A stretch of 64,000 nucleotides of DNA from Arthrobacter crystallopoietes (GCF_017603825.1 NZ_CP072014.1:2542001-2606000); one strand, 5' to 3'; shown: positions 43,692 to 52,363, numbered from the stretch's first letter. Notes: generated by a model not told the origin, from the letters alone. Made by a program: numbers and translations.

Positions 43692-45262
43692 GCCAGCGGA
43701 GCTGTCCAGACCAAGCTCGTTCCCTTTCCCGGGGCGCTCTTGATTTCCAGCGTGCCGTGGAGTTCTTCCGCGCGCTGCTCGAGGTTGGCCAGCCCGCTGC
43801 GCCGCAGGGGGTCGGCGAAGCCGCGGCCGTTGTCCTCGATGGCCAGGCGGATGCGCTTGTCGATAGCTGCCACGGAGACCTCGATATGGTCCGCATCCGA
43901 GTGGCGCACCGCATTGCTGAGCCCTTCCCGGATGACGGCCAGCAGATGTTCGGCCACCTTGTCCGGCACGTCCGAATCGATGGGACCGGATATTTCAAGC
44001 CGGGGGGTGAAGGCCGACGCGCGGGTACCTTCCTGCACAGCCCGGACAATCCTGCTGCTGAGTACTTCCTCCTGGGCATCGGCACGCAGGGAGTAGATGG
44101 TGTCGCGCAGCTCGCGGATGGCTTCGTCGAGTTCCCGGGTGACGTCGGAGATTCGCTCTTGCGCACTGTCGTCCATGGTGTACCGGCGCAGGCTTTGCAG
44201 GTTCAGGCCGGCGGCAAACAAACGCTGGATCACGACGTCGTGCAAGTCCCTGGCAATGCGGTCCCGGTCGGCAAAGAGCACCAGCTGTTCACGCAGCCTC
44301 TGGCCCTGTGCCAGTTCCATGGTGAGTGAAGCATGTGTGCAGAAGATCTCGGCCATGTCCAGATCAACGGGATGGAAACCGTCGGCCCCGGCCTCCCGGC
44401 AGAGCACCAGCAGGCTGGGTTCGCCGCCGCGCGGGGACAGCCGGGCCACCAGCGCGGCCCCCAGCCCCTCCGCTTTTTCCGGGTCCACCAGATCTGCCGC
44501 TTCGCACAGCACGGGCTTTCCGGTCTCCAGCACGGAGTGGAGGGCGGTGAGCGAGACCGGGACGCTCTGTCGGACAACTTCCCCCGCACGCGCGCCTGCG
44601 GCAGCTTCGCACCGGGCGATCATCCCGTCCTGGGCAGGGGTGGCGAAGACCGCCAGCGCGGCCCCGGCCGGTGCCAGTGCATGGTCGACGATCAGATCGC
44701 GCGGGTCCTGGGACTTGGAGGGTAGCCGCATGCTCAGTTCCATCGACGCCTGCAGCCATTGCTCGCGGCGTCTCAAGGCCTCGAACAAGCGGGCATTTTG
44801 TATCGCCACGCCTGCGGCCGCGGCAAGGGTGGAGACGAATTCCTCGTCCCGGACGGTGAAGCTGCCGCCGCCCTTCTTCTCCGTCAGGTACAGGCTGCCG
44901 AAGACTGCGCCGCGGACGCGGATCGGTACCCCGAGGAATGACTGCATCGGCGGATGGTTGGGCGGAAAGCCATGGGCGTCCGCGTGTCCGCTCAGCGGGT
45001 TGAGCCGCAGTGCCACGGGTTCGCGCAGCAGCAGCCCGAGCACGCCGTGCCCGGTTGGCAGGTCCCCGATGCGGTGGTGTTCTTCCTCGTCGATGCCGAC
45101 CGTGATGAAGTGGCTCAGCGAGGTGCCGTCTTCACCGGCAACCCCCAGCGCGCCGTACTGGGCATCCACCAATTGGCAGGCCGATTCCACTACCCGGTGC
45201 AGGACAGTTTCCAGACTCAGGTCTTCGGCGACTGCCATCACGGCCGCGAGCAGATGCTTCAT
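43688..45262 (-). CDS. GAF-GAF sensor histidine kinase (DevS/DosT-like)
   Basis: A 524-aa soluble kinase. Two GAF domains occupy about residues 20-165 and 185-325 (first: VDAQYGALGVAGEDGTSLSH, QSFLGVPIRVRGAVFGSLYL). The HisKA_3 phosphorylation site His is in RDRIARDLHDVVIQRLFAAG; ATPase motifs are IREGLSNAVRHSDADHIEV and IEDNGRGFADP. This is the DevS/DosT layout (sensing O2/NO by heme in GAF-A in mycobacteria); heme binding cannot be read from sequence. SD AAGGTAGGA. It partners the response regulator at 42984. Confidence 0.9.
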   Translation of the reverse strand: MKHLLAAVMAVAEDLSLETVLHRVVESACQLVDAQYGALGVAGEDGTSLSHFITVGIDEEEHHRIGDLPTGHGVLGLLLREPVALRLNPLSGHADAHGFPPNHPPMQSFLGVPIRVRGAVFGSLYLTEKKGGGSFTVRDEEFVSTLAAAAGVAIQNARLFEALRRREQWLQASMELSMRLPSKSQDPRDLIVDHALAPAGAALAVFATPAQDGMIARCEAAAGARAGEVVRQSVPVSLTALHSVLETGKPVLCEAADLVDPEKAEGLGAALVARLSPRGGEPSLLVLCREAGADGFHPVDLDMAEIFCTHASLTMELAQGQRLREQLVLFADRDRIARDLHDVVIQRLFAAGLNLQSLRRYTMDDSAQERISDVTRELDEAIRELRDTIYSLRADAQEEVLSSRIVRAVQEGTRASAFTPRLEISGPIDSDVPDKVAEHLLAVIREGLSNAVRHSDADHIEVSVAAIDKRIRLAIEDNGRGFADPLRRSGLANLEQRAEELHGTLEIKSAPGKGTSLVWTAPLA

Positions 45263-45632
45263 CCGGTCCTACCTTCATCCGGTGAACCAGGAATCCCCAT
45301 ACGTCCCCCAACCGATGTTCGTACTCTGCAGCCCGGCTGTTGTGCTAAAGCTATGGACTGCTATCTAAGTTGCCGAGGGCAACACGCGTCAAGCTCCCGC
45401 AGGCCCCGGACCGGGCTGTCGGTGGGTCTTCAACGAGGCAACCGACCGCCGTGGCGCGGGTTGAATGGTTTGATCAGCGGATTCTTGCTCCTTTGTAACA
45501 ATTGGGGGACGAAAGGCCCTCCTCTTTCCAAGATCGGTAGGGCAGACTCTTGCTCATGCGGCTTCTGACAGCTGCTGCGCCGGAACAATGACGTCCGGCA
45601 CAAGTCTTGAGCAAGACCGGAGGCAACCCCTT
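45263..45632. other. Intergenic region with two TTGGGGGACG sites
   Basis: 370 bp without a gene between the histidine kinase (minus) and the CxxC protein (plus). CGTCCCCCAA (45302-45311) and TTGGGGGACG (45502-45511) are the same 10-mer in opposite orientation. The second one extends to TTGGGGGACGAAAGGCCCTC (45502-45521), which resembles the DosR box TTSGGGACTWWAGTCCCSAA. No other structure or RNA gene is seen. Confidence 0.5.
45502..45521 (+). promoter_or_regulatory. DosR-box-like site
   Basis: TTGGGGGACGAAAGGCCCTC shares GGGAC..AAAGGCCC with the DevR/DosR consensus (about 14 of 20 positions). It is about 110 bp before the CxxC protein gene. The response regulator at 42984 is the natural candidate to bind it. 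Confidence 0.45.
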
Positions 45633-45890
45633 ATGGTTCTACCCGCCTGGCAAGATGATGAAGCGGCAACAGCGGTTCCCACGATCGGTACCGGGCCGGA
45701 ACTGCCTTTCTGCGAGACCTGCCGCTCGGACCAGTATCTGATTATTGAGGAGTTCGTTCCGCCCCGGCTGCAGCCCGGGACCGGTCTTACCTCAGCCGAA
45801 GCCAGTTACAGCTGCCTCAAATGCGGGCAATTCAGCGGCCATGATGTTCCCTCGGACTGGGAGCCGCCGGGGTGGTTTTGGTACGCCTGA
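45633..45890 (+). CDS. Small CxxC zinc-ribbon-like protein (85 aa)
   Basis: Starts at ATG 45633 with GGAGG 9 nt upstream. Two knuckles, CETCRSDQYLIIEEFVPPRL and SYSCLKCGQFSGHDVP, give a four-cysteine zinc ribbon (C-x2-C...C-x2-C). The C-terminus is PPGWFWYA. It may bind nucleic acid or act as an adaptor. No signal peptide. A DosR-box-like site upstream hints at stress control. Confidence 0.65.
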   Translation: MVLPAWQDDEAATAVPTIGTGPELPFCETCRSDQYLIIEEFVPPRLQPGTGLTSAEASYSCLKCGQFSGHDVPSDWEPPGWFWYA

Positions 45891-46007
45891 CCCGATGGCG
45901 GGACTTTGGGCCCTATTGGCAATGGCCGGGGCACGGGAGTCTGTAGGAGGTGCATATCGGGAGCCAGCAGGGGGGGACTGGCCGCACCACGTAAGTGGCA
46001 ATCCCGA

Positions 46008-46055
46008 TTCCGTACTGGGACCCCGAGCAAAGGCGCCCGGGGTCCCAGTACGGAA
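46008..46055. terminator. 18-bp-stem hairpin upstream of the STAS-like gene
   Basis: TTCCGTACTGGGACCCCG (46008-46025) pairs perfectly with CGGGGTCCCAGTACGGAA (46038-46055); the loop is 12 nt. An unusually long perfect stem for a terminator, possibly a regulatory hairpin. A second hairpin follows 5 nt later. Confidence 0.65.
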
Positions 46056-46060
46056 ATGCA

Positions 46061-46095
46061 GCCGTGGACCGCCTAGGCAATCGGCGGTCCACGGC
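46061..46095. terminator. Second 13-bp hairpin in tandem
   Basis: GCCGTGGACCGCC (46061-46073) pairs with GGCGGTCCACGGC (46083-46095), loop 9 nt. Together with the hairpin at 46008-46055 it forms a tandem pair 40 bp before the ATG at 46135. Confidence 0.6.
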
Positions 46096-46134
46096 AGCCA
46101 TCAGCAGTTCCCCGGGAATCTCAGAAGGACGGGT

Positions 46135-46485
46135 ATGACAACAACACAGCTACTACGCAATGCTGCGGACCAGAGCGGATTCGCCGGCACTGCGAGCCGG
46201 AAACTCAAGGTGCTGGTGCGTTTGGACACCACAATGCAGTCCGCACGGATCCAGGTGGGCGGAACGGTGACGATCCAAAACCTCAAGGCCCTCTACGCCA
46301 TTGCCCGGCGTACCAACGCGCTAGTGCCCGGCATGGAAATAGTTGTCGATCTGTCCAAGGCTCACGCCGGTGCCGAAGCGCTGGCGGATCTGCAGACCGC
46401 GGTAGAGCGTGGCTGCCTGCCGGAGAAGTCAGACCCGCTGCATTCCGAATGCCGGTTGCAGGTGCTGGAGCCCCTGGCAGCTTAG
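46135..46485 (+). CDS. Hypothetical STAS-like protein (116 aa)
   Basis: Starts at ATG 46135 after AGAAGGAC. The fold prediction from sequence is STAS-like: strand LKVLVRLDTTMQSARIQVGG, TIQNLKALYAIARRTNALVP, IVVDLSKAHAGAEALADLQT. STAS domains pass signals or bind nucleotides. The conserved Ser of anti-anti-sigma factors is not clear, so this may be a structural relative. Preceded by two hairpins. Confidence 0.6.
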   Translation: MTTTQLLRNAADQSGFAGTASRKLKVLVRLDTTMQSARIQVGGTVTIQNLKALYAIARRTNALVPGMEIVVDLSKAHAGAEALADLQTAVERGCLPEKSDPLHSECRLQVLEPLAA

Positions 46486-46514
46486 ATATTTGCCAGGCGC
46501 CAGGGCGACGGCGG

Positions 46515-47018
46515 CTAAGAGGCCGGGTCCGAGGCCGTCTCAGAGGCGCTGGGCGACGGAGCACCCGGCGGCAGGTACTGGCGGTAGGGTTCCAGTGTGC
46601 CGTCGAAGACCGGGACCAGCAGTTCAGTACTCTCGGACCCGACGGTGACGGTGACCGGTACGCGCGCGCCCGGTGGTTCGGTGACGGTCGGGAGCTGGTG
46701 GGGGTTTGTGTCGAAGCCATAGTCCGTGCCGCCATCGACCGATACCGTCACTTCACTATTTGCATCCGCGATGGTGACCTCTGTGGGCTCGTCGGCCGTG
46801 TTGGAGAGCGTGCCCAGCAGTCGGCCCGGCTGGCCTTCGGCCGCGGCGACGATCAGCAAGCTCCGCACCTGCATGTTTCCAATGTCCGCATCGACCCCGT
46901 TGGCCACCGGATCTGTTTCTTCCACGTCCGTTTCTGCGCAGCTTGAGAGCGTGAAGGCCATGGCGAGAGCCGCCAGCACGGCGATCAGATGCCGCAGGGG
47001 GATGCCTGATTTTCTCAT
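46515..47018 (-). CDS. Secreted lipoprotein of unknown function (167 aa)
   Basis: ATG 47018, then a signal peptide with lipobox LSSC (residues about 24-27: LAMAFTLSSCAETDVEETDP). The mature part is acidic and has an Ig/all-beta look (LLGTLSNTADEPTEVTIADA, RVPVTVTVGSESTELLVPVF) ending in a P/S-rich tail. It resembles actinobacterial lipoproteins annotated as DNA modification methylase in error. Divergent from the lipoprotein gene at 47253. Confidence 0.8.
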   Translation of the reverse strand: MRKSGIPLRHLIAVLAALAMAFTLSSCAETDVEETDPVANGVDADIGNMQVRSLLIVAAAEGQPGRLLGTLSNTADEPTEVTIADANSEVTVSVDGGTDYGFDTNPHQLPTVTEPPGARVPVTVTVGSESTELLVPVFDGTLEPYRQYLPPGAPSPSASETASDPAS

Positions 47019-47182
47019 GATGGGGGTCCTAACGCTGGTCGTCCAACAGGTACCTATATTCCCAACGTAAGCACACTGATCAATCCGGGCAACGGAATTG
47101 ACCGGATCGTAACCGGCCGGGCGCGGACGCAGAACGGGTAGATAACGCCGCGTGTTCCCTCGTTCCGGTTCCGTCACGACGG

Positions 47183-47212
47183 TTGACCTCCCTTAAGGCG
47201 TGTTCCTACGGT
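47183..47212 (+). promoter_or_regulatory. Promoter of the 47253 lipoprotein gene
   Basis: -35 TTGACC (47183-47188), 18-nt spacer, -10 TACGGT (47207-47212). Its position 40 bp before the ATG at 47253 fits a vegetative sigma promoter. Confidence 0.55.
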
Positions 47213-47252
47213 GAAAACAGCTCAATGAACTGCACACCGAAGGAGCAGGACC

Positions 47253-47813
47253 ATGTCTATTCATCAGTCCAAAAATGAGCAATCCAGGAGCTGGATGGTC
47301 CGTCTGGGGGTTCCGGGCGCCCTGGTTTTCGCGTCACTTGGCCTGGCCGGCTGCGGAACGTCGGGACCCGAGAGCGGGGTCGACGTTGAGGACGTTCAGG
47401 AGGCGGCCGACGATCCCTTGGGCGCCGAGGCACCGCGCTCGGCGTCGCCGTCGGTACCCGGCGGCCCTTATGAGGGGCTGTATGACCAGAAGTTCGTCGA
47501 CGAACTGGACTCGCTCGAAGGGCAGACCGTCACGGTCTCGGCCGACGTGAACGAGGTGGTGGCGCCTGAGGCCTTCACCATCGCCGGCACCGAGGATACA
47601 GCGGTTGAGCCGCTGCTGGTGATTTACGACGGCGACCTGGCCGACCTCAAGCCAGGCGAACCTGTGCAGGTCAAAGGCATAGTCCACACCGTGCTGGACC
47701 TGCCGTACGTCGAGGACGACCTCGGCGCGGACCTCGACGACCCGCTCTATGCCGGCTGGGACCAGGAGCCCTACATCATGGCAGTGAATGTGGATATGAA
47801 CCCGTCCCGGTGA
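47253..47813 (+). CDS. Secreted lipoprotein, OB-fold-like (186 aa)
   Basis: ATG 47253 after GAAGGAGCAGG. Signal peptide VFASLGLAGC with lipobox LAGC near residue 34. The mature part has a linker, then FVDELDSLEGQTVTVSADVN and EPVQVKGIVHTVLDLP, resembling an OB-fold strand pattern. Function unknown; a cell-surface role is likely. Divergent lipoprotein neighbour at 46515. Confidence 0.8.
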   Translation: MSIHQSKNEQSRSWMVRLGVPGALVFASLGLAGCGTSGPESGVDVEDVQEAADDPLGAEAPRSASPSVPGGPYEGLYDQKFVDELDSLEGQTVTVSADVNEVVAPEAFTIAGTEDTAVEPLLVIYDGDLADLKPGEPVQVKGIVHTVLDLPYVEDDLGADLDDPLYAGWDQEPYIMAVNVDMNPSR

Positions 47814-47843
47814 CAGGAGCCCGGGCTGGGGCAGAATGAGGGC

Positions 47844-49169
47844 ATGAAGAGGCGCAGCGAACGCATCCGGGACGCCCTGCGGACCCAGTTATGGCCGGTG
47901 CCGGCGATCGCCGTCGTTGTCTCGGTGGGACTTGGCATCTTCCTGCCTCGCCTTGATGCCGCCGTTGACGACAGCCTGCCGCCGGCAGTGACAGCCTTGC
48001 TGTTCGGCGGCGGGCCGGAAGCGGCGCGTTCGGTGCTGGAGGCCATTTCCGGGTCGCTCATCACCGTCACCTCGCTGACCTTTTCCCTCACGGTGGTCAC
48101 GCTGCAGTTGGCCAGCAGCCAGTTCTCCCCGCGGCTGCTGCGCACGTTCACGCGCGACCGGTTTGTGCACGTGACGCTCGCGTTGTTCCTGGCAACGTTC
48201 GTCTTCGCGCTGACCGTGCTGCGGAGCGTCCGGACCCAGCAGGACGAAGACGGGCCGTTTGTCCCGGAAATCTCCGTCACCGTTTCGTTTGTGCTGTCGC
48301 TGGCCAGCGTGATGGGGCTGGTCCTGTTCTTGGCGCACCTGACGCGCGAGATCCGGGTGGAGACCATGATGCGCAACGTGCACGAGGAAACCAAGGTCAC
48401 CATGGACCGGATCTTTCCCGTTGGCGTCCCGCCCCAGCCGCAGGAACCGGAGCCGGCCCCGGGCAGCATTCCCATCATGTCCGCCCGCTCGGGCTTCCTG
48501 ACCAGCATCGACGAAGAAGCGCTGCTGCAGGCGGCGCGGGAGACCGGAACGGTGGTGCGGATCGACCGGGAACCGGGCAGCTCGCTGATCGAAGGAGTGC
48601 CCTTTGCCCGCGCCTGGAAGACCGGTTCCGGCGGCGCACTTAGTGCAGAGGAAGCCGCTGAGCTGGGGGAACTGGTGAACGATGCTGTGGCCACTGGTTT
48701 CGAGCGCACCAACGTGCAGGATGTGGCGTTCGGCTTCCGCCAGCTGGTGGATGTGGCGGTCCGCGCGCTGTCCCCGGGGATCAACGACCCGACCACCGCG
48801 ATCCATGTTCTGGGCCACCTGTCCAGCCTGCTCTGCGCCCTGGTGGACCGGAATCCGGGACCGCGCATGATGACCGACGACGACGGCGGCGTCCGCGTGG
48901 TGCTCGCGCTGCCGGGCATCGAGGAGCTGCTGGACCTGGCCGTCAGCCAGCCGCGCCTGTACGGCGCCAAGGATCCGATGGTGGCCGCCCGGTTGATCGA
49001 GCTGCTGCGGGAAGTAGCTTGGTGCGACAAGGACGGGCGCTACCGTGCCGCCCTCGCACTGCAGCTGGAACAGCTGCGCGATGCCATTGACGCGGCCTCG
49101 CTCGAGGGGAATGAGCGCAACCGCCTCATGCAGGCCGCGAACGAAGCGGCCGCCCTGCTCGCAAACTGA
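47844..49169 (+). CDS. DUF2254 membrane protein
   Basis: A 441-aa protein. Two pairs of hydrophobic segments lie in the first 180 residues (WPVPAIAVVVSVGLGIFLP, SGSLITVTSLTFSLTVVTLQ, LALFLATFVFALTVL, VTVSFVLSLASVMGLVLFLA). A soluble part follows with ALSPGINDPTTAIHVLGHLS, a hallmark of DUF2254. Function is unknown in this family; involvement in envelope homeostasis is guessed. ATG 47844 follows AATGAGGGC. Confidence 0.9.
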   Translation: MKRRSERIRDALRTQLWPVPAIAVVVSVGLGIFLPRLDAAVDDSLPPAVTALLFGGGPEAARSVLEAISGSLITVTSLTFSLTVVTLQLASSQFSPRLLRTFTRDRFVHVTLALFLATFVFALTVLRSVRTQQDEDGPFVPEISVTVSFVLSLASVMGLVLFLAHLTREIRVETMMRNVHEETKVTMDRIFPVGVPPQPQEPEPAPGSIPIMSARSGFLTSIDEEALLQAARETGTVVRIDREPGSSLIEGVPFARAWKTGSGGALSAEEAAELGELVNDAVATGFERTNVQDVAFGFRQLVDVAVRALSPGINDPTTAIHVLGHLSSLLCALVDRNPGPRMMTDDDGGVRVVLALPGIEELLDLAVSQPRLYGAKDPMVAARLIELLREVAWCDKDGRYRAALALQLEQLRDAIDAASLEGNERNRLMQAANEAAALLAN

Positions 49170-49188
49170 ACGTCCCGACGTCGTTCTC

Positions 49189-49239
49189 GGATTGCAATCC
49201 ACAGTGGTTGCTTTCTCGAAGCAATCTGTCAGGATTGCA
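49189..49239. promoter_or_regulatory. Palindromes upstream of the penicillin-binding protein gene
   Basis: GGATTGCAATCC (49189-49200) is a perfect 12-bp palindrome; TTGCTTTCTCGAAGCAA is a 6-bp-arm inverted repeat (49208-49224); GGATTGCA recurs at 49232-49239. This cluster in an 86-bp intergenic region looks like an operator array for an unidentified regulator. Confidence 0.45.
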
Positions 49240-49255
49240 CCTTACAGTTAAAGGC

Positions 49256-51346
49256 ATGCGCATTCACAAAACTCCTTTGCTGGACAGATCGACGAAGCTG
49301 GGCAAACTTGCCCTCTTCTTCGGCGTGAGCGTGCTGTGCGGCGTCCTGACGGCGGGTCTGCTCGTGCCATCGGTCGCCGTAGCCGCAGCGGGGGCTAACA
49401 CTTCGGTGGACATTTTCGACCAGCTGCCGAGCGATCTTGAGACCAATCCCATGGACGAGCCGTCCACCATCTACTCCGCGGACGGCGAGGTCATTGCCAC
49501 CTTCTATGCGGAGAACCGAGTGCCGGTGACCCTGGACAAGGTGTCGCAGCACATGCAGGATGCCATCGTCTCCATCGAGGACTCGCGCTACTACGAGCAC
49601 AACGGCGTGGACCTGCAGGGCATCATGCGCGCCGCGGCCAGCAACCTCGCCGGCGGCAGCCTGCAGGGAGCATCCACGCTGACCATGCAGTACGTGAACA
49701 ACGTGCTGATCGACAACGGCGTTGAAGAGGGCAAGAGTGCCGATGAGCTGACCATCAGCGGCACCAAGAACATCACGGACAAGCTGCGTGAAGCCAAGTT
49801 GGCCATCGCCGTCGAACGGGAGTACTCGAAAGAGGAAATCCTGCAGGGGTACCTGAACATTGTCCTGTTCAGCGGCCAGACCTACGGTGTGGAGGCCGCG
49901 GCGCAAACCTATTTCGGGATTCCGGCCGCCGAGCTGAACATAGCGCAGTCCGCCATGCTCGCCGGCATGGTGCAGTCGCCAAACTACTTCAACCCGGTCA
50001 CCAACCCGGAGGCAACCAAGGAACGCCGGGATACTGTCCTGGGTGCAATGCTGCGCAATGGAAAGATCACCCAGAAAGAGTACGACGACGCCGTCGCATC
50101 GGATCTGGAGATTGACCTGCAGCCGGTGCAGTCGGGCTGCGTGGGGGCCGAGTTCGCCGCCTATTTCTGCAACTACGTGGAAAACCTTGTGATGCAGTCC
50201 GACTCTTTTGGAGCAGATGCCGCCGAGCGCGCCAAGCTGCTGGCCCGCGGCGGCCTCAAGATCCAGACCACCTTGGACTCGCGCCTGCAGGAGGAAGCGC
50301 AGGAACAGATCGAGGAGCAGGTTCCGGTGGGCGATGGGTCCGGCGCCGGCTCAGCCATGGTGTCGGTTGAACCGGGCACAGGGAAGATCCTCGCGATGGC
50401 GCAGAACACCAACTACACGCCCGAGGCAGGCGAGGGCAACACAGAGCTGAACTTCAACGTGGATCCGGACATGGGCGGAACGCCGTATGGCTTCCAGCCG
50501 GGCTCGACCGTCAAGCCGTTCACCACCATCGCATGGCTCGAGGCCGGGAACGCGCTTAGCGACGTGGTGGATGCCAGCCGGACCTACTATCCCGGCGGGT
50601 ACAACTGGACGGCTAGCTGTCTGCCGGCCACCGCGTACTTCAGCGAGTGGGATTTCAAGAACGCGCTGCCAGGCTACGACCGCCCGATGACCGTGAGCGA
50701 GGGGTTGACCTCGTCGGTCAACTCAGCGACCGCGGCCCAGGCTGCAGCGCTGGACCTGTGCGAAATCCGCGACGTCTACAGCAAACTGGGCGTGCACCGC
50801 GCGGTGGACGGTGAACCGATGGTCGTGAACAACCCGTCCTTCGTGATCGGCGGGCAGGAAGTCTCTCCATTGACCATGGCCGCCGCGTTCGCCACCTTCG
50901 CCAGCGGGGGAGAGTACTGCGAGCCGATCGCCCTGACAGAGGTCACCGACTCCGAAGGCAAGAGCTACGAGATCCCGGAACCGGGGTGCGAGCAGGTCCT
51001 GGCACCCGGTGTGGCGGCAGCCATCAGCAAGCCGCTGCAGGACCTGGTACAGGAGATGCCGGGCAACATCTCGCCCATCGGCGTGCCGGCCGCAGCCAAG
51101 ACCGGCACCACCGACCTCTCTGAACAGACTTGGACCGTTGGCTACACCAAGGGCATTTCCACCGCGTCCTGGGTGGGCAACTGGACGTCCTACTCGTCGC
51201 TGAACTATGTCCCGATCAACGGCGTGGTCCGCGACTATGTTGATGGCTCCACCATCGCCGGGGCGCAGTGGACCGAGTACATGCGCGAAGTGGCTCCGCT
51301 CTACGAGACCGGGGACTTCGGCGAGATTCCCTTCAGCATGCGCTAA
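49256..51346 (+). CDS. Class A penicillin-binding protein (transglycosylase/transpeptidase)
   Basis: A 696-aa bifunctional enzyme that polymerises and cross-links peptidoglycan. One N-terminal anchor (LALFFGVSVLCGVLTAGLLV). The GT51 domain has EDSRYYEHNGVD, the catalytic Glu motif, and QGASTLTMQYVNNVL. The transpeptidase has SxxK GSTVKPFT, SxN SSVNSAT, and KTG AKTGTTDLSEQ. Shorter than PonA proteins with PASTA or Fn3 tails. ATG 49256 follows AAAGG. Confidence 0.92.
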   Translation: MRIHKTPLLDRSTKLGKLALFFGVSVLCGVLTAGLLVPSVAVAAAGANTSVDIFDQLPSDLETNPMDEPSTIYSADGEVIATFYAENRVPVTLDKVSQHMQDAIVSIEDSRYYEHNGVDLQGIMRAAASNLAGGSLQGASTLTMQYVNNVLIDNGVEEGKSADELTISGTKNITDKLREAKLAIAVEREYSKEEILQGYLNIVLFSGQTYGVEAAAQTYFGIPAAELNIAQSAMLAGMVQSPNYFNPVTNPEATKERRDTVLGAMLRNGKITQKEYDDAVASDLEIDLQPVQSGCVGAEFAAYFCNYVENLVMQSDSFGADAAERAKLLARGGLKIQTTLDSRLQEEAQEQIEEQVPVGDGSGAGSAMVSVEPGTGKILAMAQNTNYTPEAGEGNTELNFNVDPDMGGTPYGFQPGSTVKPFTTIAWLEAGNALSDVVDASRTYYPGGYNWTASCLPATAYFSEWDFKNALPGYDRPMTVSEGLTSSVNSATAAQAAALDLCEIRDVYSKLGVHRAVDGEPMVVNNPSFVIGGQEVSPLTMAAAFATFASGGEYCEPIALTEVTDSEGKSYEIPEPGCEQVLAPGVAAAISKPLQDLVQEMPGNISPIGVPAAAKTGTTDLSEQTWTVGYTKGISTASWVGNWTSYSSLNYVPINGVVRDYVDGSTIAGAQWTEYMREVAPLYETGDFGEIPFSMR

Positions 51347-51768
51347 TCATCCACCAGCTCCAGTTCCGCGGTTGCAGTCACCTGCTCGCAGGCTCCCACA
51401 GTGCAGGTGGCCAGGAAGATCCGGGCGACGGCGGTCCCTTCCGTAAACGCGAAGAAGCCGCCGGACGCCAGCACGGATACTTCCACGCTTTGCTCGGCGC
51501 CGGTGCAGTCGACCGGAGCGGCGAACCCGTTGCCTGTGGCGACACGGTCATCGTCGACGGCCTGGGCGATTTCGGCGAAGACGTTCGCATTCTGCCCGGT
51601 GTCGCATTCGTAGGTGATGGACAAGGTGACAGCTGCGCCGTTACCGAGAAGTTCGCCTTCGTCGGGAGCGGTGATGGTGCCGGCTGCGCTCGCGGGTGCG
51701 GCGACGGAAAAGGCGGTCAGGAGTGCGGCGGCTCCGGCCGCAGCCAAAGCGCGTGACAGGGTTTTCAT
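51343..51768 (-). CDS. Secreted protein of unknown function (141 aa)
   Basis: ATG 51768; a signal peptide (ALAAAGAAALLTAFSVAAPASA) precedes a 110-aa exported domain with four cysteines (ITYECDTG, PVDCTGAEQ, LATCTVGACEQ) that likely form disulfides. All-beta composition. No family recognised. It ends within the PBP stop region (4-bp overlap) on the opposite strand. Confidence 0.7.
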   Translation of the reverse strand: MKTLSRALAAAGAAALLTAFSVAAPASAAGTITAPDEGELLGNGAAVTLSITYECDTGQNANVFAEIAQAVDDDRVATGNGFAAPVDCTGAEQSVEVSVLASGGFFAFTEGTAVARIFLATCTVGACEQVTATAELELVDD

Positions 51769-52177
51769 GATGGGAAAGTCCGATGCGACAAAGAGCGGGT
51801 ATTCGGGGAGGTCGCCTAAGAAGGCTTGGTCGGCTGGGCCGGAGCGCACTGGGTCACTTGTTCCGCCATTTTATCCGTCCCTTCCGCACCGGGCGAGGGG
51901 GAGAAAAAGCCCTTGTCAGCGGCACATAGACTGCTATCGGTTCCTGTGCGCTTGCACACTGACGAGACCCCGTTGCCTCCCATAGTCTGTGACCAAGACC
52001 GCAATCCTCAACCGGAAGACCGGTCCGCACTCCGTCCGGGAGTGCAGGTCCAGGGCCTCGACCGACCTCTTGCCCTGAAGTCCTGGAACCGAACGGTGCC
52101 GTGGCAGCATACCCTGCCGCGGCACCGCATCTGGACCCTCCCGGCTGCAGGATGAGAAGCCGCACTAAGGACTGGCA
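51769..52177. other. 409-bp region with no confident gene
   Basis: No frame here looks coding. A hairpin with arms GGTGCCGTGGCAG (52095-52107) and CTGCCGCGGCACC (52114-52126) is present. The ribosome binding site AAGGA for the small gene at 52178 is at the end. TTGTCA (51914) and TATCGG are a possible promoter pair, but weak. Confidence 0.4.
52095..52126. terminator. Hairpin, 13-bp stem with one wobble
   Basis: GGTGCCGTGGCAG and CTGCCGCGGCACC around a 6-nt loop, 52 bp before the ATG of the small CxxC protein. Could be a terminator or a leader hairpin of that gene. Confidence 0.45.
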
Positions 52178-52318
52178 ATGACCCACACTGTTCTGGAAGA
52201 CAAACCGACCGAGATCACCTTCGATTCCACCAGCGGCATCACCGCAGACGCGTTTCCGGACGCCTGTGGTTCCCGTTCCGACCGCTGCCCCTACTGCGAC
52301 GGACCGGAAACGGACTGA
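52178..52318 (+). CDS. 46-aa acidic protein with C-terminal CxxC
   Basis: ATG 52178 with AAGGA upstream; 46 codons, MTHTVLEDKPTEITFDSTSG to CPYCDGPETD. Three cysteines, two of them in CPYC, and a short acidic tail. Such small proteins can be metal-binding or ribosomally-made precursor peptides; no modification enzyme is next to it, so the second idea is weak. Third-position G/C is high. Confidence 0.5.
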   Translation: MTHTVLEDKPTEITFDSTSGITADAFPDACGSRSDRCPYCDGPETD

Positions 52319-52363
52319 CCCGGGCGTCTGCTGCCGACGTTCCCCTGGCCACAGGTTGGTGCG

